From positions 4,190,001 through 4,254,000 of the forward strand of contig NZ_CP020918.1 in NCBI RefSeq assembly GCF_003076455.1: 64,000 nt of DNA. Direction: 5' to 3'. The stretch comes from Flavobacterium faecale (GTDB lineage: Bacteria > Bacteroidota > Bacteroidia > Flavobacteriales > Flavobacteriaceae). Positions 8,301-16,397 of the stretch are shown here, one piece after another. The notes beneath the pieces were generated by a model. It searched no databases, had not been told where the DNA came from, and saw only the letters and a list, made by a program, of their open reading frames with translations. Made by a program: the position numbers and the translations under genes. Every line of letters starts with the position of its first letter. Positions within the stretch are counted from its first letter, which is position 1.

Positions 8301-10210
8301 ATTAGAATCTCTAAATTTATCAAATTATTAACATTTGTTGATAGTAAAATATCAAATGTTCGATCAATTAATTGTCCTAATCCTTCAGTGGATTTTTTGA
8401 TGTTTTCTAAGTATAAACGAATAAGTTTGATTTTTTCTATCGAATCTTCTATTTTTTCTATCTCTGTTAAGATTTTATCTATTGAAAAATCGCCTAAAAT
8501 TAGTGATAATGCCCTTGCAATCTTTCGAGACTTAGAGTTAGCAAATTTTTCTAATTTTTCATTAGTGGATTCTTTTTTATCATTATCGATTTCGTTGTTT
8601 AAAGACATAATTGAAAGTTTAGCAACAATCATATCATTAATGTTGGTACTACTATTCAACTCACTATTGTCAACTATTTTTAAAGCCATGGCGGGATCAA
8701 TAATCAACATGTCAGATATTATATCATAAATTATGTCTCCCGCATTTGAGAAGTCGCTTTTCTCAAATAACTCTTCAATGTCAGAAAGTAAATTTTCATC
8801 AATTACATTATTATCTTTTTTCTGTTTTTTTGCTATTAAGCAGTATAATCTTAGTCGTTCAATATTAATAAATGATTTATTTGCAATATTTAAGGCTCCC
8901 TCGTAGTCTTTAAAAGCTAATTTTGTCACTACATCCGAAACTAATTCTAAGTTATTTTCAAGGTAATTAATGTAGCTACCTTTTAACGACAAATGAACTA
9001 AATTGTTCTGCGATTTCAATTGATTGGAAGCATTATTACCAATTTTTATAATTGAATTAATTTTATTCAAACTTCCAGTGTGTTTGAATGAATTTATAAG
9101 TAGATCATCATTTACTTCATTGCTAATGTCGGTCCATTTTTTCTTCTCAAATAATAATTTTATTAATTCAATTTTTTTGTCTAAATCATTAGTTTTGTTA
9201 AATAGTATGATCAAAGAATTTTCTACAGAATCGATATTTTTTTTGAATTTATCTGCAACATATTTCTTATAGGAATTTGAAATAAATGCTATTTCATTCT
9301 CTTTAATAATAATAAATTCCAGTGAATTGATTAGTACACTTATCTCTTCTAGTTCAATGTCCATTATAAATGAGATATCTTCGAGACAAAGTCTGTTTGG
9401 ACTTAATGAAAGTATTGAAAGTATTTTTATGATTGATTCATTTGTTAAATCGATCTTATCTAATTCAATTTGTATCCATTCACTATAATCTTCAGATTCC
9501 ATAATTTTGGATAAAAGAACTCCTTTTTCTAATTGTCGTTTAATAACAAAAAGTCTAGAAAAAAGACCTTTAGTTATTTTATATAAATCATTTTCATCAT
9601 TACTGGTAAGATTAGTTAAATTTAAATAATGTTTTATCTCATAAATTGAAATTCCAACTACTTTTATATTCGTTGTAATCAGTCTACTAAAATCCTTTAT
9701 CTCTTTTTTATACAGTTTTTCATCTCCTATTATGATATACTTAAATTCAGCTTGACCTAAATTTAAGTACTCTACAATTTCTTTCATCAGATTAATGTTT
9801 TCAGATAAACCATCAATAATGAAGTATATTCTCTTGTTTTTATATTTGTTTCTTAATTTATTAATTAAAGCTCTGTATCTATCTATATTAACTTCCGTAT
9901 TTTCTATATCTCCAAGAAGAAATGAAATTTGATTGATAATATTATCCAAGAAATAATTTAGCGTATAATCCAACTTATTATTGGGGTTAAAAAAAACTGA
10001 CAATGCAATTGTGTCATTTTTTTTAACAAACTCTTGGCATATTATTGTTTTTCCAGAACCTTCCTCACCATTTAAAAAAACTACTTGGTTTTCTTCGAGA
10101 AGTTCTTCTAATTCTCTAACATAGTGCTTTCTATTAATTGAAGGAATAATATTACTATTAAATCCTATCGAGTAATCGTATGTTCTTATTATTTTAGCTT
10201 CTTCAGACAT
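5363..10210 (-). CDS. Giant STAND-type NTPase with C-terminal PLD-like domain, candidate defence protein
   Basis: A 1615-residue protein without signal peptide or membrane helices. Residues about 23-250 form a P-loop NTPase of STAND type: Walker A GEEGSGKT (48-55) and Walker B IYFIIDGL (128-135, Asp133). About 250-1440 is a very long helical region rich in Leu, Ile, Lys, Asn and Glu, likely TPR-like solenoid repeats that would act as sensor or scaffold. Residues about 1455-1600 resemble a phospholipase-D-fold domain: IIIIDSYFSYDDL (Asp1480) and PFHDRYIF (His1546), then LRLGTSYN. The gene is much more AT-rich than its neighbours and stands alone between a xylanase relic and a xylanase gene. 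NTPase plus solenoid plus nuclease-like effector is the layout of many antiphage sensors, but the effector is usually N-terminal. Its function is inferred, not shown. Confidence 0.72.
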   Translation of the reverse strand: MSEEAKIIRTYDYSIGFNSNIIPSINRKHYVRELEELLEENQVVFLNGEEGSGKTIICQEFVKKNDTIALSVFFNPNNKLDYTLNYFLDNIINQISFLLGDIENTEVNIDRYRALINKLRNKYKNKRIYFIIDGLSENINLMKEIVEYLNLGQAEFKYIIIGDEKLYKKEIKDFSRLITTNIKVVGISIYEIKHYLNLTNLTSNDENDLYKITKGLFSRLFVIKRQLEKGVLLSKIMESEDYSEWIQIELDKIDLTNESIIKILSILSLSPNRLCLEDISFIMDIELEEISVLINSLEFIIIKENEIAFISNSYKKYVADKFKKNIDSVENSLIILFNKTNDLDKKIELIKLLFEKKKWTDISNEVNDDLLINSFKHTGSLNKINSIIKIGNNASNQLKSQNNLVHLSLKGSYINYLENNLELVSDVVTKLAFKDYEGALNIANKSFINIERLRLYCLIAKKQKKDNNVIDENLLSDIEELFEKSDFSNAGDIIYDIISDMLIIDPAMALKIVDNSELNSSTNINDMIVAKLSIMSLNNEIDNDKKESTNEKLEKFANSKSRKIARALSLILGDFSIDKILTEIEKIEDSIEKIKLIRLYLENIKKSTEGLGQLIDRTFDILLSTNVNNLINLEILILLSSKINLVVSLEEKESLLKKLSSIDQLIVDKGLFINKIKYKINIFSIKFSKSPDRSFEILDEIIQDIEKEDDLLIKTEAFSLVYESLHKNSNYILKSLKSKNYNLLNKSIDLLIYSSANQYSIFRNIIKNISSVDIKFAVEISSKINNTLNRDKSLLSALENYFYNVDLKDINIDNIIIYLDSFQEIYLRNLAISIIFEKFSEEDVLNNYFLKKIKEIYFSIEKVINSTTSLIFLNILMFKIFKKNAELKNNKDLINIKSKIKTLISYLSDDWTKYEVVNNICSELTEYDLNFSKDIYSIIKNKKDKDIFYSELYCKSFHYNMEYLIFSLESLIEKKINVDVYVEQTILTINKIPSDLVKLDYFSKLGFIFYLHNQSNHSKQLLEKNIYPLLTNEKISLEDSNIIIFLYINNEDYAKKIISKFSYHYRNETFYKIALFYLDNNNPYKLYEDKVTISNFSYNDLSKCISAFKNVDRDLEIFRVIEKIADKISHKEANLNTTQISYIVDELDTIIETKLPDSINIQHEGYKIISKVQLNRINKNYLNSKDALIECSKVANISDRIFIKSIILRDLTKTPIERKQLFDDIINDLEEINITFEYIERINEISETMYSVNNSAWSKVVKSALTFSNNLDDKYEIYKYQRNLIDTIHKIDEKLCNELIESVDCLDKIDNKDIIKKHLSRLELLKKVKNNQTIEEKEKENQNNLLYAIYNSLMLLNSGKISPKKIIDINKILDISYSIPIDKSIIIYLYYLENISKKKYPKAEELKIKDLLLENLKCTFDNFEFLKRLHVQNFKEKTEITFELINSNNLSIEIGEREKGKNYIKDWILNEAKNNIIIIDSYFSYDDLELIKLITSINNDTELIVLGNKLTDKNTILEKWKIISSEDFPISEFIFASKQDKTSPFHDRYIFSLENKKALRLGTSYNQMGIRKATEISKLEGSEYQHIYNTIVQNFIIDKNRTINKERINYDTFQF

Positions 10211-10767
10211 ATGTTTAATTTTATTATAACCAGTATTGCTGATTTTATTAAGTTTTCCCTCAAACCCTAACTATTCTTATTGAAAACAGCTCATTGAAAT
10301 CTCATATATTTATCAGGCATTTCTACACCTTTAATAACAATCCTCTTATTTCATTTAGTACTAAATTTCCTTTTATAACTCGACCATTCAAACTGTTAAA
10401 TAATTCGGTTAGACTTTATTTTATAAAATGTACTTACTAGTCAAGTATAAAAAATACTATTTCATGGATTTTGTTCTTCTTGATATATCTTGTTTTCCAT
10501 TATTTATGATTATAATTCTGTAAGATTGTATTCCCTGCTAAGATATTGAAAAAAAATTCACACAGATTACGGAAAACCGCAAAGTGGATTTTTTTTAAAA
10601 TTTAATCTTTAATTCAAACGTAAAAAACCCCGAAAACACTAAGATTTTCGAGGTTTATTAATTTGGAAATAAATATAAAACTGTAAACCACTTTATCATT
10701 AATTCAACCATTGTTGAATATTATGAGGCTAAAAACTTTAATTAAAATTTCCACCAACAATTAAATT
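10211..10767. other. Intergenic region between STAND gene and xylanase
   Basis: About 560 bp without a supportable gene. The part next to 10210 must hold the STAND promoter, but no clear TAnnTTTG box was found. Near 10559-10590 a CACAGATTACGG...CCGC segment loosely resembles the CACGCAGATT repeats seen elsewhere in the window. A strong minus-strand terminator lies at 10621-10656. The rest is very AT-rich. Confidence 0.5.
10621..10656 (-). terminator. Rho-independent terminator of the xylanase operon
   Basis: The arms AAACCCCGAAAA (10625-10636) and TTTTCGAGGTTT (10645-10656) pair over 12 bp with one wobble. Read on the minus strand, a run of six T follows the stem. It lies about 110 bp beyond the stop of the last gene of the 19773-10768 operon and separates it from the STAND gene. 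Confidence 0.75.
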
Positions 10768-11964
10768 TTACTTTACAGTCTCCAATACAGCCTGTCTCGC
10801 CAGTTTAGGTTGAAAATTTCTGTTGTACAAAAGTGGGTAATTTGTTCTATTGGGAATTGGATAGTCATTTTTCCAAGACATACCATCTTGCAGTCCCCAC
10901 AATGTGACTCTGCTAATTTTATCTTTGTTCTTTACAAAAATTTCAAAGAATTCTTTGTAACGATTTGCTAGTTGCTGTTCTACAGATTGCGGCAAACCAT
11001 TTTTGTAAGGGTCTAAAAAGGTTTCGAACTCCTCTAATTGATACTGAGGCTCCATCATGCTTTTCCCTGTTATTTGACCTTCCTTAGTGATTGGTAACAC
11101 ATCCACATCTAATTCTGTAATCATCACTTTAATTCCTAGGGCCGCATAAGCATCAATCGCTTGTTGAATGTATTCTGTTTTAGGGAAATTCAATCCCCAA
11201 TGTGCTTGAATCCCAACACCATCAATTCTGACTCCGGCATCTTGAAGCATCTTGATCATGCGAACGATTCCGTCTCTTTTTTCTGGACGCCAAGCGTTGA
11301 AATCATTATAATACAATTCGGTGTTAGGGGCATATTCACTTGCATATTTGAAGGCCAATCGAACCATTTCATCGCCATCACCAATTCCATTTACCCATGT
11401 TGTAGGTCGGTATTTACCATTATCATCTATAACCTCATTTACTACGTCCCATGCTTGTACTTTCCCTGCATAGCGACCAGCAACCGCTTTGATGTGGGTA
11501 CGTAATTGCTCTTTTTGTTCTTCTGGTGAATTTGGCGCTCCTTTATCATTCGTAAAAAACCATGCAGGCGTTTGGTTGTGCCATATCAAGGTGTGACCCA
11601 TAACGAACATCTTGTTTTCTTTGGCGAAAGCAACATAGGCATCAGCCAATGTAAAATCATAAACTCCTGGTGACGGACATACAACTTCCGCTTTCATACA
11701 ATTTTCGGGAGTTACGGTATTGAACTCCCTTTTTATAATTGTTTGTGAGGCGTTATCCTTACCCGAAACGATAGCATCATTTATGGCACTACCTAATAAA
11801 AAGTAGTTTTTAAAGGCGTCTTTTAATGTTACATTTTCAGTAGTTGTTACTGTTTTAGAAACAGCGGTAGTTTTCACTTTTTGAGCAGTACAAGCTGTAA
11901 ATGATAGTGATAAAACACCCATAATTATGGCCATTTTATTTACTGTGAACTTTGGTTTTTTCAT
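10768..11964 (-). CDS. GH10 endo-1,4-beta-xylanase, lipoprotein
   Basis: A 398-residue lipoprotein with lipobox FTAC (Cys25) and a single GH10 TIM barrel at about 45-395. It hydrolyses internal beta-1,4 bonds of xylan. The acid/base is Glu177 in WDVVNEVIDD and the nucleophile is Glu284 in ITELDVDVL. HTLIWHNQTPAW and YYNDFN are also typical of the family. There is no carbohydrate-binding module, so it is a minimal enzyme anchored to a membrane, probably the outer one. It is the last gene of a long operon. Its 3' end has a decayed copy at 5064-5240. The other three GH10 genes in the window are clearly separate paralogues. Confidence 0.95.
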   Translation of the reverse strand: MKKPKFTVNKMAIIMGVLSLSFTACTAQKVKTTAVSKTVTTTENVTLKDAFKNYFLLGSAINDAIVSGKDNASQTIIKREFNTVTPENCMKAEVVCPSPGVYDFTLADAYVAFAKENKMFVMGHTLIWHNQTPAWFFTNDKGAPNSPEEQKEQLRTHIKAVAGRYAGKVQAWDVVNEVIDDNGKYRPTTWVNGIGDGDEMVRLAFKYASEYAPNTELYYNDFNAWRPEKRDGIVRMIKMLQDAGVRIDGVGIQAHWGLNFPKTEYIQQAIDAYAALGIKVMITELDVDVLPITKEGQITGKSMMEPQYQLEEFETFLDPYKNGLPQSVEQQLANRYKEFFEIFVKNKDKISRVTLWGLQDGMSWKNDYPIPNRTNYPLLYNRNFQPKLARQAVLETVK

Positions 11965-12034
11965 GGTTTTTTGTTTATTAATAGAAAAATGTATTGAAAT
12001 TAACTACTTCAAATTTTTGGTTACTTACTTATAC

Positions 12035-12973
12035 TTATCGCACTCCATGTACTGCCATGGCTAAGGTATATACCGAATCCAAGGCTGTAATAAAAAGAGT
12101 TATTTGCTTTGGCCCGCCAAAAGTGACATTGGCAGTCCAGTCTTTAGGCACAGCAATATGGTCTATTTGTTCCCCTTTTTTATTGAAAACAGTAACGCCT
12201 TTTCCGGTTAGATACACATTCCCTAGGTTGTCAATCGTCATCCCATCCGAACCCATATTGGCAAACAATTTTTTATTCGAAAGTTGGCCATTTTTCCCAA
12301 TTGTATAGGAGTAGGTTTTTTTACCAGATTCGTCTGCAACATAAAGGGTTTTGCCATCGGGAGTACCTATAATTCCGTTGGGTTGATTGAAGTTGTCGTC
12401 GGCTACTATTGTTGGTATTTTTGTGTTTGGTGCTAAATAATACACCCTTTTTGATGCTTGCTGTGGCTCTTGATGTTGCCACCAAGCACGTTGGTAATAA
12501 GGATCCGTAAAATAAATACCATCTTTGGCATCGACCCAAAGATCATTGGGACCATTGAACTTTTTACCTTCAAAATTAGCAAGTATCACGGTTACTTTTT
12601 TATTTCCATCAATAGACCATATCTCATTTCTTTCATCGGCAACAGCCAATAAATTTCCTTTGTTATCAAAATAAAGTCCGTTAGAACGACCGGATGGTTT
12701 CATATAATCTGCAACCTTATTGTCACTGGCATTCCATTTCAGGATGCGGTCATTGGGCTGATCTGTAAAATAGACATCGCCATTTTTGTCTGCAGCAGGA
12801 CCTTCGGTAAATTCGAATCCATCAGCAACCAAAGTAAGTTGAGCTCCATTAGCAATTATAGCTTTGTTTAGGTCTTTCTGCGCCTTGCAAGACATATTCA
12901 TAATCAGTAGAAAACTGATGCCCATTAAATTTAGACAATTATTATAAATCTGTTTTTTTGATTTAGTTCTCAT
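12035..12973 (-). CDS. SMP-30/gluconolactonase-like lipoprotein
   Basis: A 312-residue protein with lipobox MNMSC (Cys29). A start at the internal Met17 would still give a good signal. The rest is a six-bladed propeller of the SMP-30/gluconolactonase family: GFEFTEGPAADKNGDVYFTD, SNGLYFDNKGNL, GPNDLWVDAKDGIYFTDP and NQPNGIIGTPDGKTLYVAD carry the metal-binding Glu, Asn and Asp residues. The family hydrolyses sugar lactones. In a xylan operon the substrate may be xylono-, arabinono- or uronic lactones, which is inference. It lies 70 bp upstream of the GH10 gene and 14 bp downstream of the ThuA-like gene. Confidence 0.85.
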   Translation of the reverse strand: MRTKSKKQIYNNCLNLMGISFLLIMNMSCKAQKDLNKAIIANGAQLTLVADGFEFTEGPAADKNGDVYFTDQPNDRILKWNASDNKVADYMKPSGRSNGLYFDNKGNLLAVADERNEIWSIDGNKKVTVILANFEGKKFNGPNDLWVDAKDGIYFTDPYYQRAWWQHQEPQQASKRVYYLAPNTKIPTIVADDNFNQPNGIIGTPDGKTLYVADESGKKTYSYTIGKNGQLSNKKLFANMGSDGMTIDNLGNVYLTGKGVTVFNKKGEQIDHIAVPKDWTANVTFGGPKQITLFITALDSVYTLAMAVHGVR

Positions 12974-12987
12974 ATCGTATTGTTAGT

Positions 12988-13752
12988 TTATTTTTTAATT
13001 GAATCTCCTTTAGCCCAGTAAATAGCGCCAAAAATGTGGTTTAAAAAGTTTTTGTCCTTAAACGATTCTGGTTTATGCCCCATAGCCGTATAAAACGATC
13101 GCCCTCCTTCATATTCTTGATACCATGAAATAGGATGTGCCTTTCCCATCCCTTTCAACGGAATCGCATCATAACCGGCAGTGAAATCATAAGAAGCTTC
13201 ATCAACCGTCAATAGAATATGAAGTTTATCAAGGTTCATATTTTTAAAGTTGTACCACTCATCAGAACGAAGCCATTTATTGGGTAAATGCCATGTTGCT
13301 GGAAAATCATGATTGGCGACGTTTACAATAGCTGCTTGTAATTTTGGATGATTTACAAATTTCGCTCCTACTAGACCATCAAACCAAGCGTTATCGTTTT
13401 CACCATCTGCCGTACCGTGTATGCCTACAAAGCCACCGCCTCGTTTCATAAATGCTTTTAAAGCATCCATGTGTTTTGGCAGTAAAAAATTGGCATTGGC
13501 ATTCATGAATATCACCACATCATATTCGGGCAATTTGGCTATAAGATCATCGGGTCTTTGGGTCCAATCAAACTTAAACTGATTTTCAGCTGCCATTTCT
13601 TTGAATGCTTCAACAGCGACAGGAATGGTGTTGTAATGCCAGGTATCATGCTGGGTAAACAATAAAACACGAAACTGATCTTGTGCATTTGTTTTTATCA
13701 TTGTAAGGATACATAGGGTTAGCAAAAAGTATTTCATTTTAAATGGTTTCAT
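12988..13752 (-). CDS. ThuA-like domain protein, secreted
   Basis: A 254-residue protein with a signal peptide (MKYFLLTLCILTMIKTNAQ; Met6 is an equally good start). The rest is one ThuA-like, class-I-glutamine-amidotransferase-like fold: FRVLLFTQHDTWHYNTIP, then the flavodoxin-like core with VVIFMNANANFLL and GGGFVGIHGTAD. This family occurs widely in Bacteroidota sugar-degradation loci and was first linked to trehalose use. The biochemical role of secreted versions is not settled. The fold normally lacks the amidotransferase Cys, and none is seen here. It is co-transcribed with the SMP-30-like gene 14 bp downstream. Confidence 0.85.
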   Translation of the reverse strand: MKPFKMKYFLLTLCILTMIKTNAQDQFRVLLFTQHDTWHYNTIPVAVEAFKEMAAENQFKFDWTQRPDDLIAKLPEYDVVIFMNANANFLLPKHMDALKAFMKRGGGFVGIHGTADGENDNAWFDGLVGAKFVNHPKLQAAIVNVANHDFPATWHLPNKWLRSDEWYNFKNMNLDKLHILLTVDEASYDFTAGYDAIPLKGMGKAHPISWYQEYEGGRSFYTAMGHKPESFKDKNFLNHIFGAIYWAKGDSIKK

Positions 13753-13828
13753 AATTTAATTTTATTGGTTACATGCACAACTAAAACGATATGCTGTAGT
13801 TCATTTTGATTCTGTTTGAAAAAATATA

Positions 13829-14033
13829 GCCACAGATTATATACTGATTAATTATTGCTACCATTGTTCACTCTAGTTTACTCTTTTAAAATCTGCTACA
13901 TCTGCGAAAATCTGCGTGATAAAAAATTGCACGCAGATTTGGCAGATTTTCGCAGATAATAATTTAGGTTTTAATCTAAATTAAAGCTAGCATCGCTTTG
14001 TCAAAGTGCCACTACTTTCTTATAATCTGTGGC
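13829..14033. repeat. MITE/REP-like palindromic element, 205 bp
   Basis: The ends are perfect 13-bp inverted repeats, GCCACAGATTATA (13829-13841) and TATAATCTGTGGC (14021-14033). Inside, 13890-13960 forms a long hairpin from ATCTGCGAAAATCTGCGTG and a complementary arm beginning CACGCAGATTT. The CACGCAGATT/AATCTGCGTG core recurs at 25051-25100. It has no coding capacity. On the minus strand the structure is followed by a T-run, so it could attenuate transcription within the operon. The remaining flanks (13753-13828, 14034-14096) hold nothing else obvious. Confidence 0.65.
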
Positions 14034-14096
14034 AAAAAAAAGTTAATACAGCTTGCGTAAAATTTTTTCGATAGCAAACTTTCAGTCGGTGGTGGA

Positions 14097-15377
14097 TTAT
14101 TTCAATAGTTCATAATAAATATATTCCCAAGCCAAGTCGACACTATACAAAGGCGGAAAATTATAGTCTTCCACTTCCGCCAAGATGTATTGCACTCCAG
14201 CTATTTTTTGATAGTTGAAAATATCCTTGAAATATATTTTTCCACTTTCGCCTAATTCTTTATAATCTTTTACATGCCAACTAATAAATCGGTTCGGATA
14301 GGTTTTAAAATAATCGATAGGATTAACTCCTCCCCTGTGCATCCAATACAAATCCGATTGAAAATAGACATAGTCCGGATTGGTGTTTTGAAGAAAATAA
14401 TCATAAATGGTTACGCCTTTTACCTTTAAAAATTCATCGGCATGGTTGTGATACACAAACTTAAGTCCGTTCTTCTTGCAGAGTTTTCCAACTTTATTGT
14501 AATAATTGCAATACTCTTGCAATTCTTTGATCGTCTTGATGCCTTTTAATTTACTATTTGAAGTCGATAGGTATTCAACACCAGCTATTTTATGGTCTTG
14601 TATCGTTTTGTTCCACCACGCATTGATTGCAGCATCATCGTTTTTGTCTTCGGGATCGAAAAAGGTCATTGAGCCTAAAAATTTCAACCCTGCTTTTTCA
14701 ACCATCGCCCTAAACTGCATTGGACTTTGACCGTAAAAACCACCGTCTTTGTATACAAAAGTCTCCACATAGCTATACCCCATTCTGCCTAATTGAATTA
14801 GGGTTTGTTCTGGATTTTTAAGCATTTCTTTGTGAACAGAAACGAGCTGAATACCAATGTTTTTGTCTTTAGGATTGTTTTTAATGTATCTCGTTTTCCA
14901 TAAACTCTTTTCATTAGTATCAAAGCCTTCCAATATAACATCCGTATAATTTTGAAAGTTAAAATCAACCTTCATTGTTTTATTACCATTGAGGTCTTTG
15001 TCTTGCATTGTCCAATGATTTTCTGAAGAAAATATGCCTTTTCCAGTAAAGAATGCGCCTTTTGCATTATGACCAGCAGCAAAAATTGACTTGGTACTCG
15101 TATCATAACCTATAATTTCATGCAATATTGGGTTGTATTTATTGGTATTTTCTTTTTGTAAAACTTCAACCGTGAGCGAATGATTATCGAAATTGGTCAA
15201 ACTACTCATTTTTATTTCTGGATATTCTGCAACACTATCTGTACTAGGATTTATAGCACTTACCCATTGGCCCGAATATTGCCTGAGTCGGTCTTTTTGA
15301 GAAGAAATACCGTAGTTTTCTTGAGCAAAACCGACGAATGATTTTAGAAAAATAACTAAAAAAAGAACTCTTTTCAT
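14097..15377 (-). CDS. Secreted sugar-isomerase-like TIM-barrel protein
   Basis: A 426-residue protein with signal peptide (MKRVLFLVIFLKSFVGFAQ). Residues about 30-170 are a beta-rich domain resembling DUF1579/lipocalin-like modules. About 175-425 resemble an AP_endonuc_2/xylose-isomerase-like TIM barrel: GIQLVSVHKEMLKNPEQTL, GYSYVETFVYKDGG, LKFVYHNHADEF, YFQSDLYWMHRGG and SWHVKDYKE give the His, Asp and Glu set used for metal binding in sugar epimerases and isomerases. The substrate is unknown. Export of such an enzyme is notable because its relatives are mostly cytoplasmic. It lies 5 bp downstream of the GH26-like gene, so it is in the operon. Confidence 0.78.
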   Translation of the reverse strand: MKRVLFLVIFLKSFVGFAQENYGISSQKDRLRQYSGQWVSAINPSTDSVAEYPEIKMSSLTNFDNHSLTVEVLQKENTNKYNPILHEIIGYDTSTKSIFAAGHNAKGAFFTGKGIFSSENHWTMQDKDLNGNKTMKVDFNFQNYTDVILEGFDTNEKSLWKTRYIKNNPKDKNIGIQLVSVHKEMLKNPEQTLIQLGRMGYSYVETFVYKDGGFYGQSPMQFRAMVEKAGLKFLGSMTFFDPEDKNDDAAINAWWNKTIQDHKIAGVEYLSTSNSKLKGIKTIKELQEYCNYYNKVGKLCKKNGLKFVYHNHADEFLKVKGVTIYDYFLQNTNPDYVYFQSDLYWMHRGGVNPIDYFKTYPNRFISWHVKDYKELGESGKIYFKDIFNYQKIAGVQYILAEVEDYNFPPLYSVDLAWEYIYYELLK

Positions 15378-15382
15378 TTTTA

Positions 15383-16396
15383 TTATTTTTTATCAAGGTG
15401 AATAAACAACGGACTTTCCATTTCTTTTTTATACGCTTCTAATACAAATGGATTTTTTTCGATACGGGCGTCTTTCCAATCGTGCCAAGGGAAACCATTT
15501 CTATTCGACCAATATTCCCAATCCCAATTGATGTAGCAAAATGCTTTTATCCCTGCATTGTCGTGCAGCATCTTGAAAAAAGGTTTGAACCATTTATCCC
15601 AAGAAACTTCACCATCCATTACACCCACAAATCGTGGTGTACACTCGCCTATCATCACTGGTTTTTTATGCTCATGAGCACCATCAAAAAAGTTTTGCAA
15701 ACCATTGTTATCAAATTCTTCAGGGCTAAAAATATCAATACCCCACCAATCTACATATTGGTCACCAGGATAATATTCCATCAACTTTTCTGTACTTATA
15801 AAATCTGCCGAGCCACCACCTGAGCACCAAACTGTAGCCGATTTTATATTTTTCTCTTTAAAAGCTTTTGAAATAGTAATAAATATTTTTTTATAACTCT
15901 CAGGAGAATAGCCATTCCAATCGCCTTCAAATTCGTAACCAATTCTGGTAAAAGAGGGTCTGTCTAATTCCAAAAGCACTTTATAGAATGCTTGTAATTG
16001 TTGGTCATATTTTCCATCAGCAACTTCTTTATCCAAACCTGCTCCTGTATCTTTTCCACCCGTAAATCCCAAACCTATTTGAGGTATCATTCCTTTTGGT
16101 AAACTATCCAAGGCATATTTTAAATCTTTCCCCCAACGTTGAATCTTTTTCACGGATGACGTTACGTTAACATACGTCATATAAATTGCTGGCATTTTAT
16201 CTTGTCCAACGGCATTAACATAATCATTAAAACCCTTTTTATCCTGACCAGCACCGTGGTAAATTCCGGTTTGGGGTTCGTATTTGGCATTGTAAAATTC
16301 ACGGTTACCCTTTGTTTCTTGGCCATAAGACTTTACAACCAATAGCAAAAAAACTAGGGTCGAAAACTTCACAATATTATTTTTGATATACCTCAT
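15383..16396 (-). CDS. Secreted clan GH-A glycoside hydrolase, GH26-like
   Basis: A 337-residue protein with an N-terminal signal (IVKFSTLVFLLLVVKSYGQ). The rest is a TIM barrel with RIGYEFEGDWNGY, where a Glu follows the strand as in GH26 acid/base sites, and PVMIGECTPRFVG with a candidate nucleophile Glu. CYINWDWEYWSN lies near the end of the barrel. GH26 contains beta-mannanases and beta-1,3-xylanases. Placement in GH26 is tentative, and another clan GH-A family is possible. It is only 1 bp from the upstream GH10 gene, so a role in xylan or mixed hemicellulose cleavage is likely. Confidence 0.68.
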   Translation of the reverse strand: MRYIKNNIVKFSTLVFLLLVVKSYGQETKGNREFYNAKYEPQTGIYHGAGQDKKGFNDYVNAVGQDKMPAIYMTYVNVTSSVKKIQRWGKDLKYALDSLPKGMIPQIGLGFTGGKDTGAGLDKEVADGKYDQQLQAFYKVLLELDRPSFTRIGYEFEGDWNGYSPESYKKIFITISKAFKEKNIKSATVWCSGGGSADFISTEKLMEYYPGDQYVDWWGIDIFSPEEFDNNGLQNFFDGAHEHKKPVMIGECTPRFVGVMDGEVSWDKWFKPFFKMLHDNAGIKAFCYINWDWEYWSNRNGFPWHDWKDARIEKNPFVLEAYKKEMESPLFIHLDKK

Positions 16397-16397
16397 A

